Positions 25,791 through 35,039 of a stretch of DNA of 64,000 bases are shown one piece after another; the first letter of the stretch is position 1; each line of letters begins with the position of its first letter. The DNA is from an uncultured Pelagibacteraceae bacterium (lineage in GTDB: Bacteria; Pseudomonadota; Alphaproteobacteria; Pelagibacterales; Pelagibacteraceae), in assembly GCA_902592445.1 (NCBI GenBank), contig CACJEN010000003.1, positions 113,401 through 177,400 on the forward strand, written 5' to 3'. The notes beneath the pieces were generated by a model. It made no database searches and was not told the origin of the DNA. It worked only from the letters and a program-made list of their open reading frames with translations. The position numbers were made by a program, and so were the translations under genes.

Positions 25791-27021
25791 AATCTTAAGT
25801 CCAAGTACTGAAAAAGAAGTATCAGAAATAGTAAGAGAAATTTATTCAAAACAATTACCAGTAGAGATTTCTGGAACAGGTACAAAAAAAGTTTTTGGAT
25901 ATAATTTACAAACTGCTAAAAAACTAAGTCTTTCCAAACTTTCTGGTATTATTGATTATAAAAAAGAGGAACTTTACATCAAAGTTAAAGCAGGAACTCC
26001 CCTTCAAGAGATTGAAAAAATATTAGATGAAAACAATCAAGAGTTAGCATTTGAACCAATTGATTTTGGATACATGATAAATAGCCAATCGAATAAAGGG
26101 ACTATAGGCGGTTATGTAGCGTGTAATTTTGCTGGATCAAGAAGATTTAAAGTTGGAAGTGTTAGAGATCATATTTTAGGTTTCAAAGGAGTAAATGGGA
26201 AAGGTGATATAATAAAGTCAGGTGGGACTGTGGTTAAAAATGTTACTGGTTATGATCTTTCAAAATTAATATCAGGTTCGTTTGGAACACTTGTTGTTTT
26301 AACTGAAATAACATTAAAAGTTTCACCAAAAAAACAATCTCAAATTACAGTTATTGTTTATTCAGATGAAATTAAAAAAATATCAAATTTATTTGATAAA
26401 ATTTTAAGCTCTAGTAATGAAGTTTCAGCAGCAACATTCATACCTGAGGAACCTAGCAACAAAAACTATGAAAATACAAAAAATAAAATTTTCAAATTTA
26501 ACGATCTAGATCAAGAAGGTTCTTTTTTAGCTTTTAGAATTGAAGGAGACAAGAGATCAATTGAGGAAAGATTAAAGGAGTTAAAAGTGGAGCTTGATTT
26601 ATCAAATTTCAAAAGTTCAATATTAGATGTTCACCAATCAATACCTTTTTGGAAAAAAGTTAATAATTTGGAGTTATTTAGTGGAACAAAAAATAATATT
26701 TTGAGAGCTGTTATGCCTCCAGCTAAATGTGAGGCATTTAGTAAATTTCTTAATAAAAATTATAAATATTACATTGACTGGTGTGGATCATTGTTTTGGA
26801 TTGAGGTCCTCGACAAAGATGATGAAAAAATAAACAAAATTAAAAATTTTATTGTTGAAAATAGTGGATATCTCACGATTATTAAAAAATCTGAAAATTT
26901 TGATTTTCAAGACACTTTGTTTACTATCGATAATACAAGATTGATGATATCAAAAAAAATAAAGGAAAGTTTTGATCCAAAGAAATTATTTAACCCAGGA
27001 AGAATGTATAGAGATTTATAA
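25744..27021 (+). CDS. glcE: Glycolate oxidase subunit GlcE
   Basis: A second FAD-binding subunit of the glycolate oxidase complex. I placed the start at ATG 25744, preceded by GAGGAAGG, giving 425 residues. The gene then overlaps glcD by 47 bp. An in-frame start at 25723 is less likely. Visible are PVEISGTGTKKVFG, NKGTIGGYVACNFAGSRR and GTVVKNVTGYDLSKLISGS (a GlcE hallmark), and the C-terminal FNPGRMY. It is shorter than GlcD because it lacks the long C-terminal catalytic region. Confidence 0.92.
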   Translation: MSTEEKKNSQISLDSEILSPSTEKEVSEIVREIYSKQLPVEISGTGTKKVFGYNLQTAKKLSLSKLSGIIDYKKEELYIKVKAGTPLQEIEKILDENNQELAFEPIDFGYMINSQSNKGTIGGYVACNFAGSRRFKVGSVRDHILGFKGVNGKGDIIKSGGTVVKNVTGYDLSKLISGSFGTLVVLTEITLKVSPKKQSQITVIVYSDEIKKISNLFDKILSSSNEVSAATFIPEEPSNKNYENTKNKIFKFNDLDQEGSFLAFRIEGDKRSIEERLKELKVELDLSNFKSSILDVHQSIPFWKKVNNLELFSGTKNNILRAVMPPAKCEAFSKFLNKNYKYYIDWCGSLFWIEVLDKDDEKINKIKNFIVENSGYLTIIKKSENFDFQDTLFTIDNTRLMISKKIKESFDPKKLFNPGRMYRDL

Positions 27022-28313
27022 TGCAAACTAATTTTTCAGAAAATCAACTTAAAGACAAAGATAACCAATCTACAGAAAAAATATTTCAAAAATGTGTGCA
27101 CTGCGGTATGTGCAATGCAACCTGTCCCACTTATGGAATATTAGGTGATGAACTAGATGGACCAAGAGGAAGAATTTATCTTATTCAGGATATGTTGGAA
27201 AATGAGAGAAAGCCCTCAAAAAAAGTTGTTAAGCACATAGACCGTTGTCTATCATGTTACAGCTGCATGACGACTTGCCCAGCCGGTGTTAATTATATGC
27301 ATGTAATTGATCATGGCAGAAAATATATTGAAAAAAATTATAACAGACCTTTATTTGATAAAATTTTAAGAAATTTTTTATCTAAAGTTCTTCCAAATAC
27401 GCAATATTTTAAATTAACTAGTTATTTAGTTAAGATCGGAAAGTTATTTAAATTTTTATTTCCAAAGAAAATAAAAGACATGATGGAATTGATGCCAACT
27501 TCTTTTCCAGAAAAAACTATTAAGGTAAAAGAAATATATCCTGCAAATGGAAAAAAAATAGCAAGGGTAGCCTTGCTGACCGGATGTGTGCAAAAAGAAT
27601 TATCTCCACAAATAAACGAGTCAACAATAAGATTATTAAATAGACATGGCGTTGAAGTTGTTGTCCCTAAAAAAATTAGATGCTGTGGTTCATTAAATCA
27701 TCATTTAGGTAAAGAAGACGAAGCAAACATAGATTTTATAAATAATATTGATACCTGGTATGAAGAACACAAAAAAGGAAATCTTGATGCAATATTATCA
27801 AATACCTCTGGTTGTGGAACCACTTTAAAAGATTATGGATTTATATTTAGAAATGACAAAAAATTAAAAGCTAAAGCAAAAATAGTGTCTGAGTTAAGCA
27901 AAGATGTTACTGAATATCTATCAGAAAATTTAAAACTAAATATACAAAAGAAAAATAAGAAATATAAAATTGCTTATCACTCAGCATGTTCAATGCAACA
28001 TGGTCAAAAGGTTCACAATGAACCAATAAGCTTACTTCAAAAAACTGACAATGATATTATGGAAATACCTAATGGACACCTTTGTTGTGGTTCTGCAGGA
28101 ACTTATAATATTCTGCAATCAGAAATCGCGAAAAATCTTTTAAAAGATAAAGTTAAGAATATAGAGAGTACAAATCCACAGATTATATCTACTGGAAATA
28201 TAGGTTGCATAACCCAAATATCTAATGGTACCAATATACCAATTTTACATACTATAGAACTGCTAGATTGGTACACTGGTGGTCCAAAACCAAAAGTTTT
28301 GAATAAAATCTAA
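27021..28313 (+). CDS. glcF: Glycolate oxidase iron-sulfur subunit GlcF
   Basis: A 430-residue electron-transfer subunit. Two 4Fe-4S ferredoxin motifs, CVHCGMCNATCP and CLSCYSCMTTCP, lie in the first 95 residues. Two cysteine-rich CCG domains follow (IRCCGSLNHHLG and HLCCGSAGTYNI). It passes electrons from GlcD/GlcE to the membrane quinone pool. Its ATG overlaps the glcE stop by one base, which supports a glcDEF operon. Confidence 0.96.
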   Translation: MQTNFSENQLKDKDNQSTEKIFQKCVHCGMCNATCPTYGILGDELDGPRGRIYLIQDMLENERKPSKKVVKHIDRCLSCYSCMTTCPAGVNYMHVIDHGRKYIEKNYNRPLFDKILRNFLSKVLPNTQYFKLTSYLVKIGKLFKFLFPKKIKDMMELMPTSFPEKTIKVKEIYPANGKKIARVALLTGCVQKELSPQINESTIRLLNRHGVEVVVPKKIRCCGSLNHHLGKEDEANIDFINNIDTWYEEHKKGNLDAILSNTSGCGTTLKDYGFIFRNDKKLKAKAKIVSELSKDVTEYLSENLKLNIQKKNKKYKIAYHSACSMQHGQKVHNEPISLLQKTDNDIMEIPNGHLCCGSAGTYNILQSEIAKNLLKDKVKNIESTNPQIISTGNIGCITQISNGTNIPILHTIELLDWYTGGPKPKVLNKI

Positions 28314-28314
28314 T

Positions 28315-29268
28315 ATGAAAAAAATTTTAGTAACAAGAAAACTGCTTAGATCTTGTGAAGATAAAGCATTAAAAAGTTTTGATGCTAATTTGAACTTAAA
28401 TGACGAATTGTATTCTCAAAAAAAATTAATTGAAATGAGTGAAGGAAAAGATGGAATATTGTCTTCTTTAACAGATAAACTTGATGCTGAAACAATAAAT
28501 AAATTGCCGGAAACTATAAAAATTATTTCAAATTTTGCAGTTGGTTTTGGAAATATAGATTTAGAAGCAGCTAAGGCCAGAGGAATAGCGGTTACAAATA
28601 CACCTGACGTTTTAACAGATGCCACAGCTGAAATTGGAATCTTGCTAATACTTGGAGCATGTAGAAGAGCTTCAGAGGGAATAGAGTCTGCTAAAGAAAG
28701 TAACTGGAAGTGGTCTGCAGATTATTTAATTGGAAAGCAACTAACTGGGGCAAGACTTGGAGTATTAGGCATGGGAAGAATTGGTCAAAAGATTGCAAAA
28801 ATTGCAAAGTCTTTAGGAATGATAATACATTATCATAATCGATCAAAATTAGCTGAGGAAAAAGAACAAGGTGCTGTTTACCATGATAATTTAAAAAGTT
28901 TGTTGTCAGTATCTGATGTTTTATCTATTTGTTGTCCAGCTTCAAAAGAGACAATTGATATGATTAATAAAGAGACCATTGAGTATTTGCCAAAAGGTGC
29001 AGTTGTCACCAACGTTGCAAGAGGAGATATTGTAGACGACGAAGCTTTGATAGATGCACTTGAAAGAAGAAAAGTCTATGCAGTTGGTTTAGATGTCTAC
29101 AAAAATGAACCAAATTTAAATCCAGGCTACCTAAAATATAAGAGTGCTTTTATTCTTCCCCATTTAGGAAGCGCTACAAAAGAAACAAGAACTGCAATGG
29201 CTAATCTTGCAATTGATAACATTGATGAATTTTTCAAAACAGGAGACTGTAAAAATAAAGTAAATTAG
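28315..29268 (+). CDS. D-2-hydroxyacid dehydrogenase, glyoxylate/hydroxypyruvate reductase type
   Basis: A 317-residue NAD(P)-dependent enzyme. It has the Rossmann motif GVLGMGRIGQKIAK, the ITNTPDVLTDATAE-type segment before it (VTNTPDVLTDATAE), the catalytic Arg in NVARGDIVDD, the Glu in KNEPNLNPG and the His in LPHLGSATKETR. It reduces glyoxylate or hydroxypyruvate in close relatives. Beside glycolate oxidase it could recycle glyoxylate or balance redox. Exact substrate and cofactor are unproven. It starts 1 nt after glcF and appears to end the operon. Confidence 0.92.
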   Translation: MKKILVTRKLLRSCEDKALKSFDANLNLNDELYSQKKLIEMSEGKDGILSSLTDKLDAETINKLPETIKIISNFAVGFGNIDLEAAKARGIAVTNTPDVLTDATAEIGILLILGACRRASEGIESAKESNWKWSADYLIGKQLTGARLGVLGMGRIGQKIAKIAKSLGMIIHYHNRSKLAEEKEQGAVYHDNLKSLLSVSDVLSICCPASKETIDMINKETIEYLPKGAVVTNVARGDIVDDEALIDALERRKVYAVGLDVYKNEPNLNPGYLKYKSAFILPHLGSATKETRTAMANLAIDNIDEFFKTGDCKNKVN

Positions 29269-29396
29269 GACTTTTTGACCTAATTTTACAATCTCAAATT
29301 GTATTTAATTTTAAAATTTGATCGATTTTAGAATGACTCTAACAATTTTACATGTTTAAATCTTTACAGTTAATTAACTTTAAAGAGGAGAAATAA
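29269..29396 (+). promoter_or_regulatory. 128-bp spacer before dctP with strong ribosome site
   Basis: The spacer is AT-rich and carries a small inverted repeat, TAAAAT (29312-29317) and ATTTTA (29325-29330), and a near-consensus Shine-Dalgarno AAAGAGGAG just before the dctP ATG. Such a strong ribosome site is rare in this window and fits high-level production of a binding protein. I could not identify convincing -35/-10 elements, though a promoter for the TRAP operon is expected here. Confidence 0.4.
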
Positions 29397-30554
29397 ATGG
29401 TTAAAGAAAAAAAACCTTTGAAGGGTAAAATTCCTTCAAGACGTAAGTTCTTTAAAACGGCAGCAGCAACTGGTGCAGCAGCAACAGCAGCAGTAGCAAT
29501 GCCTAATCTTGCATTGGGTGGTGGTCATACTACTCTTAAAATGCAAGCAGCTTGGCCTAGCGGAGCAAATATCTTTTTCGAAATGGCAGGAGACTATGCG
29601 AAAATGGTTGATCAGATGTCAGGTGGAACGTTAAAAATTGACTTACAACCAGTTGGAGCTGTTGTTAAAACTTCCGAAATTGGACAAGCAGTAAGTTCAG
29701 GAGTACTTGATATGGGTCACTGGGTGACTGCATATTGGTATGGAAAAAACCCTGCAGCTTCATTATTTGGAACTGGACCATCATACGGTATGTCATCACA
29801 AGAAGTTATGGGATGGATGGAATATGGTGGAGGAAGAGCTCTATACGAAGAAACTTTAGCAAAAGTTGGTTTTGACTATGTTGGTTTCTTTCATATGCCT
29901 ATGCCAGCTCAACCATTCGGATGGTTTAAAAAGAATGTAACTAAAGTATCCGACGTTAAAGGAATGAAGTATAGAACAGTTGGTCTTGCAACTAACGTTC
30001 TTACTGCAATGGGAATGGTCGTAAGACAGTTACCAGGTGGAGAAATCCAACCAGCAATGAAAACTGGTTTGATTGATGCAGCTGAGTTTAACAACCCAAC
30101 TTCAGACTCTCAGTTTGGTATGCAGGATGTATCTAAGCATTATCACTTAGGTAGTTTCCACCAATCTCAGGAGATGTTTGAAATTCCTATTAACAAAAAA
30201 TCATACAACAACCTTTCGCCTGCACATCAAGCAATTTTGAAAAACGCTGCTTATGCTGCAAACACTGATAACTACTTTAAAGCTTTAGTAAGATATTCAG
30301 CTGACTTATCTAAGTTAATGAATGAGCATAAAGTAAATGTATATCAAACTTCAGATGCAATTCTTTCTGAGCAGTTAAAAGGTTGGGACAAAGTAGTCGG
30401 TGACTTTTCTGGAAAAGATCCATTCTTTAAGAAAATCATAGACTCACAAAAAGCGTATGCTAAGAGAGTAATGAAGTACTTGCTGATGAATCAGCCTAAT
30501 TACAAACTTGCTTACGAAAATGAGTTTGGTCCAATAGCAAAAGTAAAAATCTAA
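29397..30554 (+). CDS. dctP: TRAP transporter substrate-binding protein DctP
   Basis: A 385-residue periplasmic solute-binding protein with a twin-arginine signal (SRRKFFKTAA, Arg15-Arg16, then an Ala-rich hydrophobic core to about residue 41). The central motif with the carboxylate-binding arginine is present (MKYRTVGLATNVL), as is GGEIQPAMKTGLIDAAEFNNP. The latter resembles the 2-oxoacid/hydroxyacid-binding (TakP-like) group, so a small monocarboxylate ligand is plausible. The neighbouring oxidases agree, but the ligand is not proven. Confidence 0.95.
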   Translation: MVKEKKPLKGKIPSRRKFFKTAAATGAAATAAVAMPNLALGGGHTTLKMQAAWPSGANIFFEMAGDYAKMVDQMSGGTLKIDLQPVGAVVKTSEIGQAVSSGVLDMGHWVTAYWYGKNPAASLFGTGPSYGMSSQEVMGWMEYGGGRALYEETLAKVGFDYVGFFHMPMPAQPFGWFKKNVTKVSDVKGMKYRTVGLATNVLTAMGMVVRQLPGGEIQPAMKTGLIDAAEFNNPTSDSQFGMQDVSKHYHLGSFHQSQEMFEIPINKKSYNNLSPAHQAILKNAAYAANTDNYFKALVRYSADLSKLMNEHKVNVYQTSDAILSEQLKGWDKVVGDFSGKDPFFKKIIDSQKAYAKRVMKYLLMNQPNYKLAYENEFGPIAKVKI

Positions 30555-30571
30555 TAATTTTTAATAAATTA

Positions 30572-30606
30572 GAAAAAAAGGGGGGCTTTTTAGCCCCCTT
30601 TTTGTT
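30572..30606 (+). terminator. Intrinsic terminator/attenuator between dctP and dctQ
   Basis: A GGGGGC stem (30581-30586) pairs with GCCCCC (30593-30598) around UUUUUA. The stem is extended by a G-U and A-U pairs on the flanks and followed by a T run. It is one of the few GC-rich hairpins in the window. It lies 18 nt after the dctP stop and 19 nt before dctQ, and would let the binding protein be made in excess over the membrane subunits. Confidence 0.85.
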
Positions 30607-30624
30607 ATTACTGAGACAGTTTTT

Positions 30625-31209
30625 ATGAGATCATTTATCAAGTTTGCAGATCAATTAAGTACATCAATGGGTAAGGCATTTTCATGGTGTATTGTAATTT
30701 TAATGTGTGGAACTTGTTATGAGGTGGTTATGGCATATGCATTTAATGCTCCCACATTATGGAATTTTGATTTTAGTCTTCAAATGTATGGAGCCATTTT
30801 TATGATGGCAGGTGCTTATACTTTGTCGACCGAGGCCCATGTAAGAGGTGATGTAATTTACCGATTATTCAAACCCAGAACTCAAGGTTGGATTGATCTA
30901 ATTTTATATTTTATATTTTTCTTTCCAGGTGTTTTGGCTCTAGCATTTTATGGGTACGAATACGCATCTATGGCTTGGAAAATTAAAGAAACAAGTTGGA
31001 ATAGTCCAGCACAAATTCAAATTTATATGGCAAAATCTTTGATACCACTTTCTGGTTTACTATTAATCATTCAAGGAATAAGTGAGGTATTCAGATCAAT
31101 CATTTGCATTCAAACTGGCCATTGGCCTGCAAGAATGGTTGTTGCTGAGGAGACAGAAAAAATTTTAATGAGAACAACTCAAGACGAGGACCAAAAAGAT
31201 GTTATTTAG
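30625..31209 (+). CDS. dctQ: TRAP transporter small membrane subunit DctQ
   Basis: A 194-residue inner-membrane protein with four TM helices (about 18-40, 53-75, 93-115, 138-158). The DctQ-type segment YGAIFMMAGAYTLSTEAHVRGD is at residues ~50-71. It pairs with DctM to import substrate delivered by DctP using an ion gradient. It overlaps dctM by 11 bp. The C-terminal ~25 residues are hydrophilic and acidic. Confidence 0.93.
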   Translation: MRSFIKFADQLSTSMGKAFSWCIVILMCGTCYEVVMAYAFNAPTLWNFDFSLQMYGAIFMMAGAYTLSTEAHVRGDVIYRLFKPRTQGWIDLILYFIFFFPGVLALAFYGYEYASMAWKIKETSWNSPAQIQIYMAKSLIPLSGLLLIIQGISEVFRSIICIQTGHWPARMVVAEETEKILMRTTQDEDQKDVI

Positions 31210-32560
31210 TTTAACAAATCCTGAAATAGCTATCTTGATGATGGGTATATTTCTATTTGCAGTGCTTTTAGGTTTTCCAATTGCATTTACCTTAATGGCA
31301 ATGGGAATTGGTTTTGGTTATTTTGCATATTATGATCCGTCAAGAATGGATCATTTGTTGGATAACAGGATATTCCAATTATTTGTTCAAAACACATATT
31401 CTGTAATGGACAATACAGTGCTTACCGCCGTCCCCTTATTTTTATTTATGGGTTATCTAGTTGAAAGAGCAGGAATTGTAGCAAGATTATTTAATGCAAT
31501 TAGACTTGCTTCACATGGTTTGCCAGCTTCAATGGCTGTAGCCGCTCTTGTCACTTGTGCATTATTTTCTACAGCTACAGGAATTATCGGTGCAGTAGTT
31601 ACACTAATGGGACTACTTGCATGGCCTGCAATGATAAGAGCAGGTTACGACAAAAAATTTGCATCGGGAGTTATATGTTCGGGTGGTTGTTTAGGTATTT
31701 TAATTCCTCCAAGTATTATGCTTATAGTTTATGCAGTAATTGCTCAATTATCTCCTCTTAGATTATTTGCAGCAGCAATATTTCCTGGATTAATGTTGGC
31801 AGGGCTTTATATAATTTATGCAATAACTAGGGCGTACTTTAATCCATCCATTGCACCTAAGCCTCCAAAGGAGGAAATACCACCAAGAGCAGTGATATTA
31901 AAAGAGGTTTTAGTTTCATTTGTACCATTATTTTCTTTAATAATATTAGTTTTAGGTACTATTCTTGCAGGTCTTGCAACACCAGCTGAGGCTGCAGCGG
32001 TGGGAGCTCTTGGATCTTTAGTCCTATCTTTAATTTATAAGTCTTTAAAATGGAAAAGTTTTAAAGAGTCTGTTTTCCTTACAGCAAAAACAACTGCAAT
32101 GATAATGTGGTTGTTTGTAGGATCATGGACTTTTGCAGCAGTGTTTTCTTATTTGGGTGGTCACGAAGTTTTTGAACACTTTTTTAAATCTATGAATTTA
32201 GCTCCTTGGCAGTTTTTAGTGATAACTCAAATAATTATTTTTATTCTAGGATGGCCTTTAGAATGGACAGAAATTCTAATTATTTTTGTACCTATATTCC
32301 TTCCACTGGTAGAATTTTTTGGTGTTAATCCGTATTTCTTTGCTATGTTGATTGCATTAAACTTGCAAACATCTTTCTTAACACCCCCCATGGCAATGTC
32401 TGCATATTATCTTAAAGGTGTACAAACAAAAAATGTAGAATTGTTGGAAATATTTAAAGGGATCATGCCATTTTTAGGAATAGTGATTTTTGCAATGGTA
32501 TTGATGTACATTTTTCCAGGTATAGCCTTATGGCTTCCTGATGTACTTTTTGCTGACTAA
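31199..32560 (+). CDS. dctM: TRAP transporter large membrane subunit DctM
   Basis: A 453-residue permease with about 12 hydrophobic segments. DctM landmarks are visible: PIAFTLMAMGIGFGYFA near the start, VPLFLFMGYLVERAG, ICSGGCLGILIPPSIMLIVYAV (residues ~159-180), LATPAEAAAVGALGSL and the C-terminal TSFLTPPMAMSAYYLKG. It completes the dctPQM transporter. The amidase gene follows after 11 nt and could be part of the same transcript. Confidence 0.95.
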   Translation: MLFSLTNPEIAILMMGIFLFAVLLGFPIAFTLMAMGIGFGYFAYYDPSRMDHLLDNRIFQLFVQNTYSVMDNTVLTAVPLFLFMGYLVERAGIVARLFNAIRLASHGLPASMAVAALVTCALFSTATGIIGAVVTLMGLLAWPAMIRAGYDKKFASGVICSGGCLGILIPPSIMLIVYAVIAQLSPLRLFAAAIFPGLMLAGLYIIYAITRAYFNPSIAPKPPKEEIPPRAVILKEVLVSFVPLFSLIILVLGTILAGLATPAEAAAVGALGSLVLSLIYKSLKWKSFKESVFLTAKTTAMIMWLFVGSWTFAAVFSYLGGHEVFEHFFKSMNLAPWQFLVITQIIIFILGWPLEWTEILIIFVPIFLPLVEFFGVNPYFFAMLIALNLQTSFLTPPMAMSAYYLKGVQTKNVELLEIFKGIMPFLGIVIFAMVLMYIFPGIALWLPDVLFAD

Positions 32561-32571
32561 AGAAGAAATAG

Positions 32572-33897
32572 ATGAATGAAATATTTTCACAGAGTGTAGA
32601 AAACCTTGCTTTAAAAATAAAAAATTCAGAATTAACCTCAGTAGAATTATGCGAAAAATATATTGAAAGAGTCGATGAATTTGAAAAAGAAGTAAAAGCT
32701 TGGGCATTTTTTGATAAAAAAATTTTATTAGAGAAAGCTAAAGAGGCAGATGACTACAGAAGATCAGGTAAACCAATTGGCTTCCTACATGGTATACCTG
32801 TAGCTGTTAAAGATATTATTGGAACAGTTGAGATGCCAACTGAATGCGGCACAAGCATAAGAAAGGGTAAGTCTTACTCACAAAATGCAGAAATTATTGA
32901 TTTATTGATTTCGGAAGGAGCTATTGTAATGGGCAAAACTGCAACTTCAGAATTAGCTTTTCTTGGACCTCCAAAAACTACGAACCCACATGATTATTCT
33001 AGAACACCAGGCGGTTCTTCCAGTGGATCAGCTGCATCAGTTGCATCATATATGGCACCTCTTTCAATTGGATCTCAAACAGGCGGATCAGTAATTAGAC
33101 CTGCTTCTTACTGTGGTGTAGTAGGCTATAAACCAACTTATGGCTTAATATCAAGAAATGGTGTTTTAAGAACCTCTCAAACTTTAGATCATATTGGTAT
33201 GTTTGGAAGAAATGTAGAGGACGTTGCTTTATTGGCTAAAGCTTTAATTAAGAAAGACAAACAGGATCCAGCTTCAATACATTATTCATCAGAGAATATT
33301 CTAGCAGAGACAAAAAAAGGCCCATTATTTGAACCAAAATTTATATTTTATAAAACAAATCACTGGAAGATGATTGAAAAAAAATCCAGAGATGCTTTTG
33401 AATATTTTATTAAGTCTTTTAAAAACATTGAAGTTTTTGATACTCCTTCTTACTTCAAAGATATACATAAATATCATCAAGTAATTCACGAAACAGACTT
33501 AGCAAACAATTTTTCAATTTATTATAAAAAGTTTAAATCTAAATTGTCTAAATATATGCAAGATGCAATTTCTAGAGGAAATAAATACTCTGCAAAAGAA
33601 TATGCAGAGGCTATTGATTTTAGGAAACAAAGTTATGAATCTTATAAAGAAGTTTTTGAGGATTACCATGGAGTGCTAATGCCGTCCAGTCCAGGGGTCG
33701 CACCTAAAGGATTAAAAAGCACAGGTACTGCAGAATTTAATAAGGTTTGGTCTTATCTTGGTACGCCTTGTATTTCTCTTCCTTTACTTGAAGGTGAAAA
33801 TAAATTACCATTAGGTGTTCAATTAATTGGTGATAAATATGATGATCACAGATTTTTAGGAGTTGCTAGATGGTTAGAGAAGGAATGTGAAGATTAA
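32572..33897 (+). CDS. Amidase-signature family amidase
   Basis: A 441-residue amide hydrolase with the Ser-cisSer-Lys triad: Lys in IPVAVKDIIG (~residue 80), the glycine/serine-rich TPGGSSSGSAASVAS (~145-159) and SQTGGSVIRPASYCGVVGYK, containing the nucleophile Ser. Relatives range from GatA-like to amide- or urea-derivative hydrolases. The lack of gatB/gatC neighbours argues against a tRNA amidotransferase role. Its position after dctM suggests it acts on an imported amide or belongs to the same nutrient pathway, which is inference. Confidence 0.92.
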   Translation: MNEIFSQSVENLALKIKNSELTSVELCEKYIERVDEFEKEVKAWAFFDKKILLEKAKEADDYRRSGKPIGFLHGIPVAVKDIIGTVEMPTECGTSIRKGKSYSQNAEIIDLLISEGAIVMGKTATSELAFLGPPKTTNPHDYSRTPGGSSSGSAASVASYMAPLSIGSQTGGSVIRPASYCGVVGYKPTYGLISRNGVLRTSQTLDHIGMFGRNVEDVALLAKALIKKDKQDPASIHYSSENILAETKKGPLFEPKFIFYKTNHWKMIEKKSRDAFEYFIKSFKNIEVFDTPSYFKDIHKYHQVIHETDLANNFSIYYKKFKSKLSKYMQDAISRGNKYSAKEYAEAIDFRKQSYESYKEVFEDYHGVLMPSSPGVAPKGLKSTGTAEFNKVWSYLGTPCISLPLLEGENKLPLGVQLIGDKYDDHRFLGVARWLEKECED

Positions 33898-33899
33898 AT

Positions 33900-34076
33900 A
33901 TGAATAAATTAACAACAGTTATTGGAATTTCGTTTGCTCTATTCTTTTTAGTTGGCCTAGCGACCACTCTTACAAGATCTATGATGATAACTTTTTTAGA
34001 CGTGTTACCTGTATATATCTTTATGGGTGCAGCAATTATAATGATGATTTACGAAGCTTTTTTTGACAAGAAATAA
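33900..34076 (+). CDS. 58-residue two-helix membrane protein, unknown
   Basis: A short ORF starting at ATG 33900, 2 nt after the amidase stop. It encodes 58 residues with two hydrophobic helices (about 5-23 and 35-53), separated by THR-LEU-THR-ARG-type polar residues, and a FFDKK C-terminus. Tight spacing to the upstream gene and a coherent hairpin topology favour a real mini-protein. I recognise no family. It could be an accessory of the TRAP transporter or simply a small inner-membrane protein. Confidence 0.55.
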   Translation: MNKLTTVIGISFALFFLVGLATTLTRSMMITFLDVLPVYIFMGAAIIMMIYEAFFDKK

Positions 34077-34133
34077 ATCTTTCAATCTAAACATATCTTC
34101 TTAAAAATAAAAATTAAACTATAAGAAATAAAG

Positions 34134-35039
34134 ATGAACAAACAAAATCTTATTCCTTATCTATTACTTTTTATTCAACCAATTTTTATGGCAAGCAACT
34201 TAATAGTTGCTCGTGGGGGTGTTGAGTTTATACCCCCAATTTCATTAGCATTTTGGAGGTGGTTTTTTGTTTTTTTAATTTTGTTATCCTTTACTTTTTT
34301 TTCTATTAAAAGAGAAATTAGGATCATAAAAAAAGAAATCTGGAAACTTTTATTTTTAGGCTCAATGGGCTGTGGTGTATGTGGCGCCTTCCCTTTTATA
34401 GCTGGAAAAACAACTACGATAATTAATATGGGAATTATTTATACCTCTTCTCCAATTTTTATTATTATCATTTCCTCTTTATTTTTTGGTGAAAAAATAA
34501 ATAAACTTAAAATTTTTGGTTTAGTTTCCTGTTTAGTCGGAGTTCTTATTATTATAATCAAAGGTGATATTTTGCTTTTATTCAATTTAACTTTTAATCA
34601 AGGTGACTTATGGATGTTGGGGGCTGCAATTGGTTGGGCATTATATTCAATTTTCTTATTTTATTGGAAGTCTGATTTAGATGTTTTTCCAAGGTTTACT
34701 ATTATCTCACTCGGCGGGATCATTAGCTTGTTACCCTTCTACTTATTAGAAGAAATATATTTTGTACAAACTCAATTTGACTTAAATTTTTATTTTTGGG
34801 TATTGTTTGCAGCAATTTCACCAGGAATTATTGCATTTGCACTTTATACTTTAACGCAACAAAAATTAGGAGCGTCTGTAACCGGATTTACATTATATTT
34901 ATTTACTGTTTATGGGGCATTTTATGGAATATTTTTATTCGATGAAAATTTAGAAAACTACCATTATCTAGGAACCGTCTTAGTATTTTTTGGAATATAT
35001 TTAGTTAAAAGAAAAGTTGATAATGAACAAAAAGCATAA
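34134..35039 (+). CDS. EamA/DMT-family transporter
   Basis: A 301-residue protein with ten hydrophobic segments in two five-helix repeats, typical of drug/metabolite transporters of the EamA type. Landmarks are ISLAFWRWFFVFLIL in repeat 1, GMIYTSSPIF-like IINMGIIYTSSPIFIII, and WMLGAAIGWALYSIFL opening repeat 2. Substrates of the family include amino acids and nucleotide-like metabolites, often as exporters. The specificity is unknown. Its 3' end overlaps the possible start of the next gene. Confidence 0.9.
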   Translation: MNKQNLIPYLLLFIQPIFMASNLIVARGGVEFIPPISLAFWRWFFVFLILLSFTFFSIKREIRIIKKEIWKLLFLGSMGCGVCGAFPFIAGKTTTIINMGIIYTSSPIFIIIISSLFFGEKINKLKIFGLVSCLVGVLIIIIKGDILLLFNLTFNQGDLWMLGAAIGWALYSIFLFYWKSDLDVFPRFTIISLGGIISLLPFYLLEEIYFVQTQFDLNFYFWVLFAAISPGIIAFALYTLTQQKLGASVTGFTLYLFTVYGAFYGIFLFDENLENYHYLGTVLVFFGIYLVKRKVDNEQKA

